Part shown: positions 25,300 to 36,721 of the stretch, piece by piece
Layout of the letters: each line of letters begins with the position of its first letter
How positions within the stretch are numbered: position 1 is the first letter of the stretch
NCBI GenBank assembly: GCA_035578175.1
Contig: JAQMRL010000002.1
Coordinates: 131,566,171-131,630,170, forward strand
Source: Catonia carolina
Lineage: Eukaryota > Arthropoda > Insecta > Hemiptera > Achilidae
Direction: 5' to 3'
DNA length: 64,000 nt
The notes under the pieces: generated by a model
What the model was told of the DNA's origin: nothing
Database searches by the model: none
Seen by the model: only the letters and a program-made list of their open reading frames with translations
Translations under genes and position numbers: made by a program

Positions 25300-25600
25300 A
25301 AAGCAAAGTACACTAGCAACCCTAACAAGTTTAATAAGAGAAATAAAAGATGATACGCAGGAATTAAAAAAAACAGTCGGAGATCTCAGAAATAAAAAAA
25401 TCAAAAAAAAATCTTAACAATAAAAATGCAAAATTAAAATTTTTAAAGGGGAAACAAGAGGAAAAAGGGTTTATTCAGATGAGGAAAGAAAAGTACAATA
25501 TGAAAATATGAAAAGATACTAAACAAAGAGAAAAATATCTCAGAAAAATTACTCCAAAGATTGATTTTAAGTGGTACCATGCACCCGTAAACAGACAGTA
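25300..25600 (+). pseudogene. LINE C-terminal fragment (WTKRK type)
   Basis: One frame reads TSLIREIKDDTQELKKTVGD and, after stops, YSDEERKVQYENMKRY followed by TKRK. This matches the end of a LINE ORF in which an FR.LI segment is followed by SAERK...RMK.FWAKRK. After the frame comes GATTTTAAGTGGTACCATGC, a motif shared with 27745-27765, interpreted as the family's 3' UTR. The copy has several stops. Confidence 0.45.
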
Positions 25601-25799
25601 TATGTTCGTGCGGGTGGGTTTTCTAAAAATGGAGAAGAGAATTTCCCTATGAATTTCACAAAACATGCCGCTTACCCTATTATGCAACACAAAAATATAG
25701 TAAATTAAACGATTTTAAAGAAAACCGTTCCATTGACCCATTACGGTGAAAATGTTCATGTCTGGTCCCTTACGGTACATAACTTAAGTGCGAAGTCAC

Positions 25800-25975
25800 A
25801 AGTTCGTACGATATTTCATTCTTGAAATAGTTTTTTCACTCACACCAATTACTAAAAACATGTTTTTTTTGGGTTCAGGGGGCCTGAAAACTCGATTTCG
25901 AAAAATCGACATGAAAACAATATTTTACATCCCTATATTATATATATCATACAAGGCAAAAGAAAGCAACTGTAT
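25800..25975 (+). repeat. Dispersed repeat R1-like-unnamed, copy 1
   Basis: Contains TTCGTACGATATTTC, a CACTCACACC segment, GGGTTCAGGGGGCCTGAAAA, CGATTTCGAAAAATCGACAT and GAAAACAATATTTTAC. The same blocks in the same order occur at 44036-44255 and 53525-53680. I cannot assign it to a class; no terminal repeats or coding frame were found. Confidence 0.6.
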
Positions 25976-27194
25976 GTATAAACTAATGATTTATTTGTAA
26001 AAAAAATTAAATATTTTATTTCTGACCAATCTAACCTGTTGCTTAAAGGATTTTTTGCATAAAGTTAAATAACATTCTGCAATATATTGAATGAGAAGTG
26101 TTGAATTACGGTTGTGTCGAGTAATTTATAAATAATACAGCTCTATTCTCTACAAAATGTTTTCTCTAGAAAAGTTGTAAGAGGCTGAGTCTTACTTGTA
26201 TAAAGAAAAAGGAATGTCAAAAAGACTCTGATCTCTCCTTTGTGTTCTTTTTTCTTAACAGTGGCTGAAACCCACTAACAGTGAACAAACACATTATCTC
26301 CACTGATTTATGCATCTGAAGAACATTCTACATGAACTGATTTACAATCTGAAAAAGGCAGTTTCATTGCTTCTTTTAAAACCCAATCGGGTCAGTTCGA
26401 TATAATACTGCTTCAAATAGGGAATACAATTTGGGAATGTTTTCTTTATTTAATGTTTACAATCTATTGAAACTTTATGTATTTGTATCAATTTGAAGAA
26501 ATGACTTGTACTTGCTGTCACACGCTTGTACGCAATAAATCACATTAGTCAGGTTACACGACGATTATATTAAAAAAATAATTTCATAACTGTTTTCTTG
26601 TACCTAAATTAGTGAAAACGTACACTTTTGAAATAATATAGTATTTATTTAATATTTTTGGCAACGAAAAATCTCATCGTAAAAATGTACAAGTTACAAA
26701 AATGTTTGTAACGTTAATTTTTTAGTAATGAACGAATCGATTTACTATATTTATTATTTTGGTGCTAAAAAATTGGATTGCATGTAGTATAAATTTCGTG
26801 TAATATAGTGCAATGAACCGTTACAATTTATTTAAGTTCTTCTTTGAATAATAATTCATAAGATAAGTATATCTGAGTTTCTATAATAGGCTATAATAAA
26901 TTCAGTGCATGTATACTGAGGTAATAGGCTAACAGATTGGAATCAACCAAGAACATTAGATCATGGACAGATATAAATAATAACGCGACAAATTATATTC
27001 AAATTGGCTGAGAATAAGTTGATAATAATTCTTTTTCTTCTTATTGATTTATTTTTTCTTTATAATAAAATACCTAAAACTTACAACGGAAATGAAAAAG
27101 CGAACTGGAAAATAAGAACTAACAAAATAGCGAAAGCCTAGCAATTGACCAAGAACACATAAAAGAAGAAAGACCTATATATTTAGTTTAAACT
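25976..27194. other. AT-rich DNA, nothing recognised
   Basis: No supported feature. The sequence is AT-rich and non-repetitive by eye. Confidence 0.4.
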
Positions 27195-27790
27195 GCAACA
27201 TTATAAAACGGTAGTTCAACCCGAAGACACTTACTGCAGCGAAACTATTTCTAATTTAAAAACTAAAACGAAAATGAGAGAAATTTTTCAGATAGAAAGA
27301 AGAATCCTTAGGCCTTGCTTAAACAAAAAACCGAAACTCAACGATACCTGGATCTTAATGTCTAATTCTGAACTCTACCATGAAATCGAGACATGATGCA
27401 GAAGAAACAAATTTCTTTCTTTGGGGATTTACTTAGAATACCAGACAATCGAGTAACTAACTAAACACATTTCTATAATTAACTCGTGGAAATATCCTCC
27501 AAGGTGGTTGGCCGAAATAAAGCAAGATATACAAAAACTTAACACTGCAGAAGTAGATCGTTTAGAAAAGTCTGAACAGCTTAAATTACTTAAAAATAAA
27601 GACACAAGATTTGTCGGAAAACACGCGCTCCGTCCGTCGTCAATGATTTGTTCAGATAAAATCAAACATATCGTATCCTAAAATATAAAGAATTGTTGGG
27701 TAAAACGTAAGAATTCTATAACCAAACCAAAAAGGATTTCTAAATTTGATTTAAGTGGTACAATGAGGCCGTAAAACAAAACAAAAAACC
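27195..27790 (+). pseudogene. LINE C-terminal region (WVKRK type), decayed
   Basis: In one main frame the sequence reads TYCSETISNLKTKTKMREIF, ERRILRPCL, MSNSELYHEIET, then WPPRWLAEIKQDI-like text and HIV...NCWVKRKNS. This follows the LINE order YASETW, ERKILRKI.GP, N.ELY, and a C-terminal FWAKRK. The downstream GATTTAAGTGGTACAATGAG (about 27749) matches the 3' motif at 25562. Multiple stops mark it as inactive. Confidence 0.5.
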
Positions 27791-28981
27791 TAAAATAATT
27801 CAGTTTAATAAAGAATTCTAGATTTAGGTTAGGAGATACATTATCGCTATTGTTATTATTTAACTGTGTTTTGGTAAATGTAGAAACGAAATGGGGGAAT
27901 AACTGTGTAACAACAAACTTTTTAGCTTTTGCAAATGATATGGCTTTAAAATCGGGTACACAGTCGCAGCAAGGATACAAGTACAAGTACAGTTATTAGA
28001 AGACTGGGAAAAATACATGAAAAAATGAGTATGTAAGCAATAAGAAAAATATTTCAAAATACGTACTAGAAGATCGGAAAATAAAAGGAGTGAAGTCATT
28101 TTGAATACACTTAGGTTCGATTATTCAAGAGAATGACTTTGTGAATCACCTTGTTATTAAAAAAGGAAACCCACAATTTTACAGGAATTCAATTTTTTTT
28201 TAAACAAAGTAGGCCAATGTTAAATTAAAAAAAAAATAGATTACAACGACTATATTCTGTTGTAGCTTGGAAATACGTTACAATTAAATATATCAAGATA
28301 AACTAACTCAATAACAATTATATTTCATTAATTACAACAATCCAGAATATAATTTTCCAGCAGTTCATTCACAATTATGACAAAAAATATTTTACACTTA
28401 ATTCTAAGAAAATTAAAAAGTCGGTGCAATACATCATTGCAAACAAACTGGTATTCCTGTAGAAAATAAAAATAATAATTAGGCTTATAAAAATGTTGTA
28501 GAAATGTCATATAATATTTTTTTAAACGGTTTTAAAGATATAACAATTTTATCTTTATAACTAGGCTTATAAATATTTTTAATAATTAAAGAAATGCGAA
28601 AACGCTGACTTGTTAAATACATTTATAAAAGAATTTACCATTTTAGGTCTGTGATCTATAAGAAAAGGAATAATGTACCACCAGGTAAAACAATAACAGT
28701 AATAATAAGAGTAAAAAGTAGTTAATTCATATTACTTACGCTAGAGAGTGCTATAATATAAGTTCATAATCTAACATGGTACTTGTACACGGTGGATAAA
28801 AGATAAATAGCTACTTAACAAGCAAACAGAATTTAATTTAATTTTGGTTTCATTAATTATACACAACCTCTTTAAAATTTACCTCTCATAAATACCAAAC
28901 CTCCTGATCTTGGAATTTTAAATTGGTAAATTATTTATGACATATTTAATCTAAATTGTAGTCTATTTCATTTATCACAGG
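27791..28981. other. AT-rich DNA, nothing recognised
   Basis: No supported gene or repeat. Several 60-100 codon minus-strand frames are low-complexity F/L/S-rich translations of A/T sequence. Confidence 0.4.
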
Positions 28982-29316
28982 ACCCACCGGGTTGGTCTAG
29001 AGGCAAATTTATAGCCGAGATTCAGCTGTTTAACAGCTCATTTTTTGAGACGAAGTTTCCTGGTTTAAATCCAAGTAAACGTAGTTAATTTTATAATTTT
29101 ATTCCTTTTTGAATAATAGACAGCGGTTACCGGTGTTCTTTGATGGTTGGGGTTCAATTAATGATACTCTCTAAGGAATGGCAGGTCTGAGTCTGTACAA
29201 GACTACACCTCATTTACACGTCGTACATATGATCCTTAACTCATTGTGTTATGGAGTTGTATATTGTTCTTAAATTGAACAGATTTCACTGTACACACAT
29301 TTGGGATTAAACAAAA
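28982..29316 (+). repeat. S2 tRNA-derived SINE
   Basis: Starts ACCCACCGGGTTGGTCTAGA, with GATTCAGCTGTTTAACAGCT, the B-box region CCTGGTTTAAATCC and the body words GGTCTGAGTCTGTACAAGAC and CATTTACACGTCGTACA. It ends GTACACACATTTGGGATTAA. All family landmarks are present. Confidence 0.8.
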
Positions 29317-29420
29317 CATTATGACTGTGGTATTGCTTGAGTCCCAGCTCTGTGTAGTTGGAAGGAATGCAGTGCGTAATTATAGTAGTGGGAGAATGAA
29401 TGAGTTAGTAGTGTTTACAG

Positions 29421-29641
29421 AGTAATGAATTTCACTATGCAGCCAGACCCTGTGGTGAATGAAGTGAAGGTGTCATTTGCAGGGTGGAAAGTGAGTGCTT
29501 TTCGGAGGGCCTGGCATGCTGATAAGCATACTTTTCCACTCAGTGAGGAAGGCAATGGTAAACCACCTTACTCCTTGTTTTTACTTAGTAAAACCTCTAG
29601 AGGTTCAAACCAGCCTTTCGGCTGTTGACCTAAACAACAAC
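29421..29641 (+). repeat. S1 element, 5'-truncated, 12-bp duplication
   Basis: Only the 3' 221 bp of the S1 family is present, from AGTAATGAATTTCACTATGC to CCTAAACAACAA. TAGTGTTTACAG occurs perfectly at 29409-29420 and 29642-29653 as a 12-bp target-site duplication. A 5' truncation flush with the duplication indicates target-primed reverse transcription by a LINE machinery. Confidence 0.85.
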
Positions 29642-29969
29642 TAGTGTTTACAGCTGATGCATTTGTATTGGTAGCGTGTACTAACTAGACTAAAAAAATA
29701 TCCTTATCATCCGGCGCATTAATTTAACAAATACCTACCTGGTTATTAACTTGGTCGAAATCATAATATTTAACCAGCTAATTTAGATCAAAATATGTTA
29801 ATAAATAAATGTAATAAATACAAAGAAATATGTTAAATACGGAAAGTTTGAAAACGAATGTTTTGTATCAGAGTAATACAAACATCATTCTCCCAGCATG
29901 CGCCACTCAATCATTATACCTCACCCGTACCCTTCACCCCGCAACTACACGGAGCTTGGAACCGCACAA

Positions 29970-30280
29970 TAAAGTCGTCGCCGCGAGTCAGCTGTTTAAC
30001 AGCTGATTTTCGGAGATAAAGGTTCCTGGTTCAAATCCTAGTAAAAGTAGTTAATTTTATTAGAATATGAATAATAAACGAAAAAATAATAAATAATGGT
30101 TACCGGTATAATTTGATGATTGGCGTTCAATTAACTCTCAGAATGTTCAGTCTGAGTCTGTATAAGACTATATTATCTCATTTACACGTCACAATTATCA
30201 TTATTATCTCATTGAGTCAAGAAGTTGTTTTTTATTCTTAAATTTAACAGATTGCAACGTACACAGTTATGAATAAAAAT
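29970..30280 (+). repeat. S2 tRNA-derived SINE, head truncated
   Basis: Begins inside the head at AAAGTCGTCGCCGCGAGTCA, followed by GCTGTTTAACAGCTGATTTT and the B box CCTGGTTCAAATCC. It ends TTGCAACGTACACAGTTATG. The first part of the A box is missing. A stretch at 30059-30105 has an extra A/T segment. Confidence 0.7.
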
Positions 30281-30526
30281 ATATTATCACTGTAAACTGT
30301 TTAGAAATAATTCATAACTAATTAGGGCCTACTTTTATATTTGGCTGTCCTGTTAAAGGTTTTGCACAATTTTTTTTAGCCAGTCCAAACGAAGCCTGGT
30401 CAGTCTCCATTTTGAGTTCTGTTCAGAACCTATCCTTTACCTGCCCTAAATCTTTGACTTGTCATACAATTATTGTTATAATGTATATTATTTTACGTGA
30501 CAATTTGTTTTTTTTTACCTATCTAA

Positions 30527-30852
30527 ACCCATCGAGTTAGTCTAGTGGTAAAGTCGTCGCCGCAAATCAGGTGTCTAACAGATAATCTTTGGAGGCAAAG
30601 GTTCCTGGTTCTAATCCTTTTGAAAGTAGTTACTTTTATTCGGATTTGCATACTAGGCAGTCGTTACCGGTATATTTTGATAGCTCGGGTTCAATTAACC
30701 CCAGATATTTTAAGAATGGTCGGCCAGAGTCTGAACAAGACTAAACATCATTTACACATTATACACATCATCCTCATCTCATTGGGTCATAGAAATGCTT
30801 ATTGTTCTTAAATTGAACAGATTGTAACGTACACACATTGGACATTAAAAAG
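30527..30852 (+). repeat. S2 tRNA-derived SINE
   Basis: Begins ACCCATCGAGTTAGTCTAGT with the A box, then GTCGTCGCCGCAAATCAGG, a B-box region CCTGGTTCTAATCC and the body word CATCCTCATCTCATTGGG. It ends TTGTAACGTACACACATTGG. It is the third S2 copy in the same orientation within 1.9 kb. Confidence 0.75.
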
Positions 30853-30869
30853 ACTTATTAATGTCCTTT

Positions 30870-31212
30870 TTATTAAATTTGTGACTGGAATTAACTGTTG
30901 ATTTTAAAATTCAAGACATAATTTTGGAAGTTAACGAAAGCTTTAGGAATTTGGGAGTCCGCATGAAAAAAGATTGTAGGAGCACAACGGAGATCAAATC
31001 GCGTATTGAACTTACTATACTACTTTTAAAACGACGAGTAAAATTTTAATAAGGAGGGATCGGAGACACATTGAGAATTAGTTAGATTCGCTGTTATGTC
31101 TCCTCAATGTTATTGTATGGAGTAAAAATATGAATGCTGAATAAAAATTGTATTATAAAAAGACTCGAGGCTTTCGTAATGTGGTGTTATAGGCAATTAT
31201 TCCTAATATCAT
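30870..31212 (+). pseudogene. RTE-like LINE, first part of an interrupted copy
   Basis: Plus-strand frames read LEVNESFRNLGVRMKKDCRS, TTEIKSRIEL, then LLYGV, NCIIKRLEAF and MWCYRQLFLIS. This matches the segment after the RT in RTE-like LINEs (YLG...K..IEIRSRI..., LLYGVEAWTL, LQAFEMWCYRR). It is cut at CCTAATATCAT (31202-31212) by an opposite-strand LINE and resumes at 32013. Many frameshifts are present. Confidence 0.6.
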
Positions 31213-31508
31213 CTTCTTCTTCTTATAGTGCATCTCCTATCGGAGGTTTGCTATCATCACAGCAATCCGGACCTTGTCGACTGCAGCTCTGAACGTTAGA
31301 TTCGCTGTTATGTCTCCTCAATGTTATTGTATGGAGTAAAAATATGAATACTGAATAAAAATTGTATTATAAAAAGACTCGAGGCTTTCGTAATGTGGTG
31401 TTATAGGCAATTATTCCTAATATCATCTTCTTCTTCTTATAGTGCATCTCCTATCGGAGGTTTGCTATCATCACAGCAATCAGGACCTTGTCGACTGCAG
31501 CTCTGAAC
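31081..31508. repeat. Tandem duplication, two 214-bp units
   Basis: 31081-31294 and 31295-31508 are near-identical. I saw only two differences, GAATGCTGA against GAATACTGA and CAATCCGGA against CAATCAGGA. Each unit spans the junction between the plus-strand RTE-like fragment and the 3' end of the inserted minus-strand RTE, so the duplication followed that insertion. Confidence 0.9.
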
Positions 31509-32001
31509 AGTTGAACACTGCCACAGTTAAACCAATCCCTCAGGTTCTTTAGCCAGGACACACGGCGTCTTCCGATGCTCAGCTCTCCACTAATCTTTCC
31601 CTGGACTATCAGTTGAAGAAGCTTGTATTTCTGTCCTCTCATTATATGACCCAGATATTGAAGCTTTCTTCTTTTTTTTTTATGGTGTTAATGATTTCGC
31701 ATTTCTTCTGCATCCGGATCAGCACTTCGGCATTACTAACTTTAACCGTCCAGGGAATACGCCACATTCTACGGTAACACCACATCTCGAATGCTTGTAG
31801 TTTGTCGATGTGGTTCTTCTTGAGGGTCCATGCTTCAACCCCATACAAGAGCGTGGAAAAAACGTAACAACGCAGCATCCTTATCTTAAGTTCCATGTTG
31901 ATATCCCGACTTGCAAATAACTTCTTCATCCTTACAAATGTTGATCTGGCTATCTCTATCCTCGTTCTTATTTCTCTTGTTTGGTCACCCGATTGTTCTA
32001 T
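31427..32001 (-). pseudogene. 5'-truncated RTE-like LINE inserted into another
   Basis: Minus-strand frames read TREIRTRIEIARSTF, MKKLFASRDINMELKIRMLR, LLYGVEAWTLKKNHID and LQAFEMWCYRRMWRIPW, then after a shift at a T-run MRGQKYKLLQLIVQGKIS, GRRRVSWLKNLRDW and VMIANLR. This is the well-known C-terminal part of RTE-like LINE proteins. The 3' end is GAAGAAGAAGA-like. CCTAATATCAT flanks the insertion at 31416-31426 and 32002-32012, an 11-bp duplication. Only about 190 codons remain, with one frameshift near 31670-31680. Confidence 0.85.
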
Positions 32002-32012
32002 CCTAATATCAT

Positions 32013-32291
32013 GGAAAGATAGAATAAAAAGCGCGGAATCTTGGTAAAGTTGATGGAAGTTATGTTTACTGTGAATTGTCCTAAACCTCGGTCATTGTGA
32101 TGAGGTTCGAGAAATACAGACTACTGCAAAATATAAAGCAGGAAAAGATAAATGGTATGCATGGTTCAGATTGAGGTTTAAGATTCTTTGGGACTGGTAT
32201 GGTTATCCTTTCTTCGATGGGTATTAGATAAAACCCAAGGGGCTTTGATGGCAGCCAGTTTATAAAAAAACAAGGCACCTGAAGAAGAAGC
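32013..32291 (+). pseudogene. RTE-like LINE, second part of the interrupted copy
   Basis: Reading resumes as SWKDRIKSAES, then in shifted frames VMRFEKYRLLQNIKQEKING and GLRFFGTGM, and it ends with GAAGAAGAAG near 32291. SWKDRI continues directly from MWCYRQLFLI before the insertion. That places the foreign element inside a once-continuous LINE. Confidence 0.6.
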
Positions 32292-32639
32292 TATTTATTA
32301 CATGTTCATTTGGATGTTGATGTTACAATTACCTCTACCTTAAATCTGCCTATGGCAAGTTGTGTTTTACCAGTTAGTTAATATCTTAGTGAACACCTAC
32401 GTTTGTGTTCAGTACATTATTATTAGGAGCGCACATGAATTAAACACTTTGGTCTTCAAGTATTAGAGATGTTCATGTTCCTCAGAATATCATTGAATCT
32501 TTCGAACGCTGCTTATCCCAACTGCCTTCTTTTGTTGAAATTCGCAATTTAATTACGTTCGTTAAATATAATTACTAAACTTGACAAAAGTCTATCTCTA
32601 GAGTAACAAATTATTAGTTTTCATAAAAATTTCTATTCT
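32292..32639. other. AT-rich DNA, nothing recognised
   Basis: Nothing supported in this short interval. Confidence 0.4.
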
Positions 32640-32765
32640 CCCGGGTTCGATTACCGGTCAGGCCTGGGTTTTTTATGTTAGCTACACATATTTCTTCATA
32701 TCATTACCTAGGCACAAGCCAAGACGTATGTAGGCATTATCCCTCAGTTAAAAATAAAATAGGTA
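32640..32765 (+). repeat. tRNA-headed SINE, 5'-truncated
   Basis: Starts in the B box with CCCGGGTTCGATTACCGGTC and AGGCCTGGG. The body ATATTTCTTCATATCATTAC and AAGACGTATGTAGGCATTAT, plus an A-rich end, matches the body of the copy at 3690-3870. The A-box half is missing. Confidence 0.6.
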
Positions 32766-34199
32766 TTTACACATTCTAGTTTTTTCCATCTATCATCATT
32801 TCTTCCATGATTTCTACGCTGGTCATCATGGTTTTTTTTCTAAAAATGCTAAATATATTTAAGCCTGCTCATTGATTCCTCACTAGAAGCTTGTATCACT
32901 TCTCTGAGATCAACAATATTATTATCTAATACTATGACTACTGTAACATATCACTTAGGTGATCTATAAGTCACAGTATTTTAATCTGTAATCGTATCTT
33001 ATAAAAAATTATGAATTATTATTTAATTAATAAAATATGACAGTTATCATTATTATAAATAAATATTTTGATATCCAATGATATACTGTTAGTTGTAGTT
33101 TTATTATTCGATAATGAAATGTTCACTTCCTTTGGCCTAGACAATCAACTGCTCTTCAAGCTATGCGACATATTGTAACGTCTCTTTTCTTATTATTTTA
33201 CTAAATCACATTTTTCTTAACAATGATAACATTCTGTAAACTAATATGTTTAAACTGTTTAACTAAAAGTCCTTCATGTGTTATTATATGTTCAGAATTA
33301 TTTTCCAAATATTTTTAATTACTAAAATAACTCATTTGATTAGAATTTCAAAATAAAATAATAACATATTGATACATAAATCGTTCCAGCTGTACTGTTA
33401 CACTATATTGGCTGCATATATCCAGTGGTTTAACTTTTCACCGCTTTGTAATTTTCCCAAGTGGTTCCAATCTAGGTTTACTTAATACGTTTTGTAGAAC
33501 TTATGAAAACAATGTACGAAATAAAGTAGGCCTATCCCCTTTCGTTTTGCTCCTAGATCAGTATTTTGAAGCAGCCGGAATATAGTTATTGCTAATCAAT
33601 AACAATTTTCAATAAAACTTAACAATTTTTTTATAAGTTTTTTTAAAAAAAAACTTGGAAGTCGTGGTATGCTCTGCTTGTACTGGTTTTCCTCTCCCAC
33701 TACTGTGCATCAATACTATTCCACTACTGCTCGACCAGCTGTAAATCATCACTGACGCTGGTCCTAGTATCACAAAGAGGCAGTTAGAGAGTGTACTCTT
33801 GCCCATTCTTCAATTGGCGCATGCACACACGCAACTTTTTACTATGTTTATCTGTTAGAGTATACTATTATACAAGACTGATATTAGGTATTAATATTTG
33901 ACATGCGAGATAATAAAATTAATGTAAAAAGTAATGTAAAAGAGAATAGTCTGATTATATTGTATAGATCATTAAAAAGTGTCACTAAAATATTATGTCT
34001 CTATTAAGAGTGCTGTATTGTTTGTACATAAAAGAAGGTCATAAGAATGTAAATTACCGTCATAAAAACATCTTACTTAATATTAATACTGTAGATATTC
34101 GTAAGAATGTTTTTAGAATCAAGTCGTTAGACCTCGTTTACAATATTACAAACATCATGTTTGTTTTTAATAAAGCATTAAAAATTACAAATAAAACGT
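32766..34199. other. AT-rich DNA, nothing recognised
   Basis: No supported gene. A 65-codon minus-strand frame at 33609-33806 lies in a slightly GC-richer patch but has no known domain. Confidence 0.4.
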
Positions 34200-34465
34200 C
34201 ACGAAAGTAACCTAATTGGAGGTGATTCGAATGTATAGCAAGGAGGAGCAATGACAGATGAGCAGACAGAGTGATCCGATAGAGACATCGTGAAACCAGT
34301 AGAGGTGTTGGAAGGCCACAGATGCGGTGGGCGGACGATGTCAAAGGGACGACTGGGTAGGGGTAATGAGAACAAATCACGAAAGGAAATCATTGAGGAA
34401 ATTAGAAGAGGTCTACATCCAGCATTAGATGGAGAAAATCTACAGGAGAAGAAGAAAATCAATAA
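34200..34465 (+). pseudogene. LINE C-terminal tail (GRPQMRWADD type)
   Basis: One frame reads GVGRPQMRWADDVKGTTG and another continues ENKSRKEIIEEIRRGLHPAL followed by DGENLQEKKK, ending in GAAGAAGAAA. GRP..RWADD is a hallmark of the C-terminus of RTE/Jockey-like LINE proteins in insects. The IIEEI.RG...ALD...KKK segment recurs at 46160-46320 on the other strand. Confidence 0.55.
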
Positions 34466-36648
34466 AACCTTCTGGAATATAATTAATTATTAGTGTTTTT
34501 TTTTTTTGTAAGGTTGTATGATTCCAAAATATAAAATACTCTATTTAGCTACATATAATAATTATAATATTTTTGAAATTTTAAATAAATTTACAAGTTA
34601 GATACGATAAGAAAAAAATTACTTCTAGAATTTATTTTACGTAAATAAACATAAAAACAAAATATTTAAGTGTATTTTTCATCGAGAGTTAAAATATAAA
34701 ACCAGAGGCCTTAAATGATTCTTTGGTATGTCAAAGTACCTTCTCGAGGAAGTTCCATGAAAAATCAATATTATGTATTATTTTTATTTGTTATTAATTT
34801 AATAAACAGATATTAATAAAATTAATTTAGTAAATTTTTAATAAAATAATTTTTTACTTTTATTTTATTAATTATTTATATTTGTATTTAAATAACATGA
34901 TAAATATATCAATTAAGTATTCTACTTACAGATTCTCAAAATAAAATTATACCACAAAACTAATTGATTTAAATTATGTTTAATATATATTGAACTTTTA
35001 GATTGATAAAACAAATGGTTAAGATACTAAACAAATTGTAGGCTATAAATATCAAGAATTAATTTTTTATGGCCTACTTATCTCGCCTTATAGGTGTCGA
35101 ATAAACAGATTAAAGGATTCAGAAAGAATATTGGAAAACTTGAAAAAACTGAGGAAAATAATTATAATGGACAAGTATTTGTACCCAATAACCAATCTCA
35201 CTATAGGATACTCTAACAAGAAATTTTCATGCAATTTTACCTAAAGACCTGAAGACCTAAAAAGAGATGGATGCCGGAACAGGCTATTGAGTTTAATACT
35301 TGACAGATGATGATGATAGTTAAATTGTAATTTATTAGTAGTCTAAAAGTATAATTTGTGGTACTTCATTAGTTTGTAAATAAATATTTTATAAGGTTAA
35401 AGAAGTTGTTTATTATTTTATAACCAAACACCTCTCCCCCAATAAACCTTTGAAAAAGTGTTACATGACTTAAAAATATGGGAACTCACTACTTCCTATG
35501 ATTAAAGTAAAGTATTGAATTATTTTGTAATCACCCAGTAGAATGTTGACAATGCATTGTGATTATACATAGGTTAAAAGTGACTTCTATAATACAAGAT
35601 ACCTTATAAGAATTATAGTTTCTTGGACTAGAATTTTTCTTAGACATATTTGCTTTCATACTAGTAAAGATATTACAGTAATAAACGTAACACAATATAG
35701 ACTTCTTAAGTAAAACTAGATAATAATATTTATTTTATTGGACCACCGACTTTGCTAAGAAATGCTTTTATGTACAACGAACTGCAATTCCATATTGTAC
35801 ACGTACTATAATAATAATTTAATATAATAACCATAACTCTTAAACTAGTTAAAAAAATAATTAAGTTAAAAATTCCAATTAAGGAATTGATAATTTTTTG
35901 TTTCGTATTATTTTTTGTAAAGAAAAGTTACAACGTAGTTTATTAATTAAAAGTGATGTTAATTACTAAAGTATTATAAAATTATATACTTCATTACGTT
36001 TTAATAATGAATTGTGAAAGGAAGATCCTATTTAACTTAAAGTATGGCACGTAGTTTAAAAAATGGTGAATGGCTTGTGTATTTGTCGGCTTTATTAACT
36101 TTGTCTTCATCATAATAACTACTGTGAAAAAATGACAATAGCTTTTGTATGAGACAAGTGCAGTTTATTGTCGAATGGGCACTGAATAGCGGCTTATTTT
36201 TGTCTTTCTGTAACAGGTAAAATTATATTGTATTAAATTAATTTGTTATGTATTGCTATTTATTTTTTATTTTGTTACATTATTTTGTATTCCTTTAAGT
36301 CTTATTTTTGAAAGATTTTTCTAGCAGTGTTTAGTGTGTTTATTTTTCTGGAATATTTTATTTTCTTATGTTTAAAAACAGCCCCCTAGGAACGCCCTAT
36401 TAACGAGTTAGTGTTCAGACAGCGTGAAGTAAAGTCATTATTATTAAAGTATTTTAGTAGGATGTGTAGCAGATAGAGCAGATAGATATGGATAAATAGT
36501 GGTTGTAGCAGATCTTCGTATACAGCGATTAGCGTACAATTATATTGTTTGTAAATAGGAGTTAATTAATTATTTGATTGTAAATGGATATGTATTCTGG
36601 TTAGTTAAGTTGGTTAAGTTGGTTAGTTAAATGGTTGTCACAAACATT
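34466..36648. other. AT-rich DNA, nothing recognised
   Basis: Very AT-rich. A segment at about 35325-35430 resembles 36838-36960 (TTGTAATTTA.TAGTAG ... TAATAAATA.TT), another hint of a minor dispersed repeat. No coding. Confidence 0.35.
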
Positions 36649-36672
36649 TTTTAAGAACTTAAGTTCTTAAAA
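36649..36672. repeat. Perfect 24-bp palindrome
   Basis: The two 12-base halves, the first being TTTTAAGAACTT and the second its exact reverse complement, meet without a spacer. No transposon context was recognised. Confidence 0.7.
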
Positions 36673-36721
36673 CAACCTTTGAAACATAACGTAAAATGTA
36701 AAAACGCAAAAAATAAACGTA

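Noticed and set aside
28982..30852. CRISPR-like regular repeats
   Set aside because: The repeats are about 310 bp, irregularly spaced, carry pol III boxes and occur elsewhere in both orientations.
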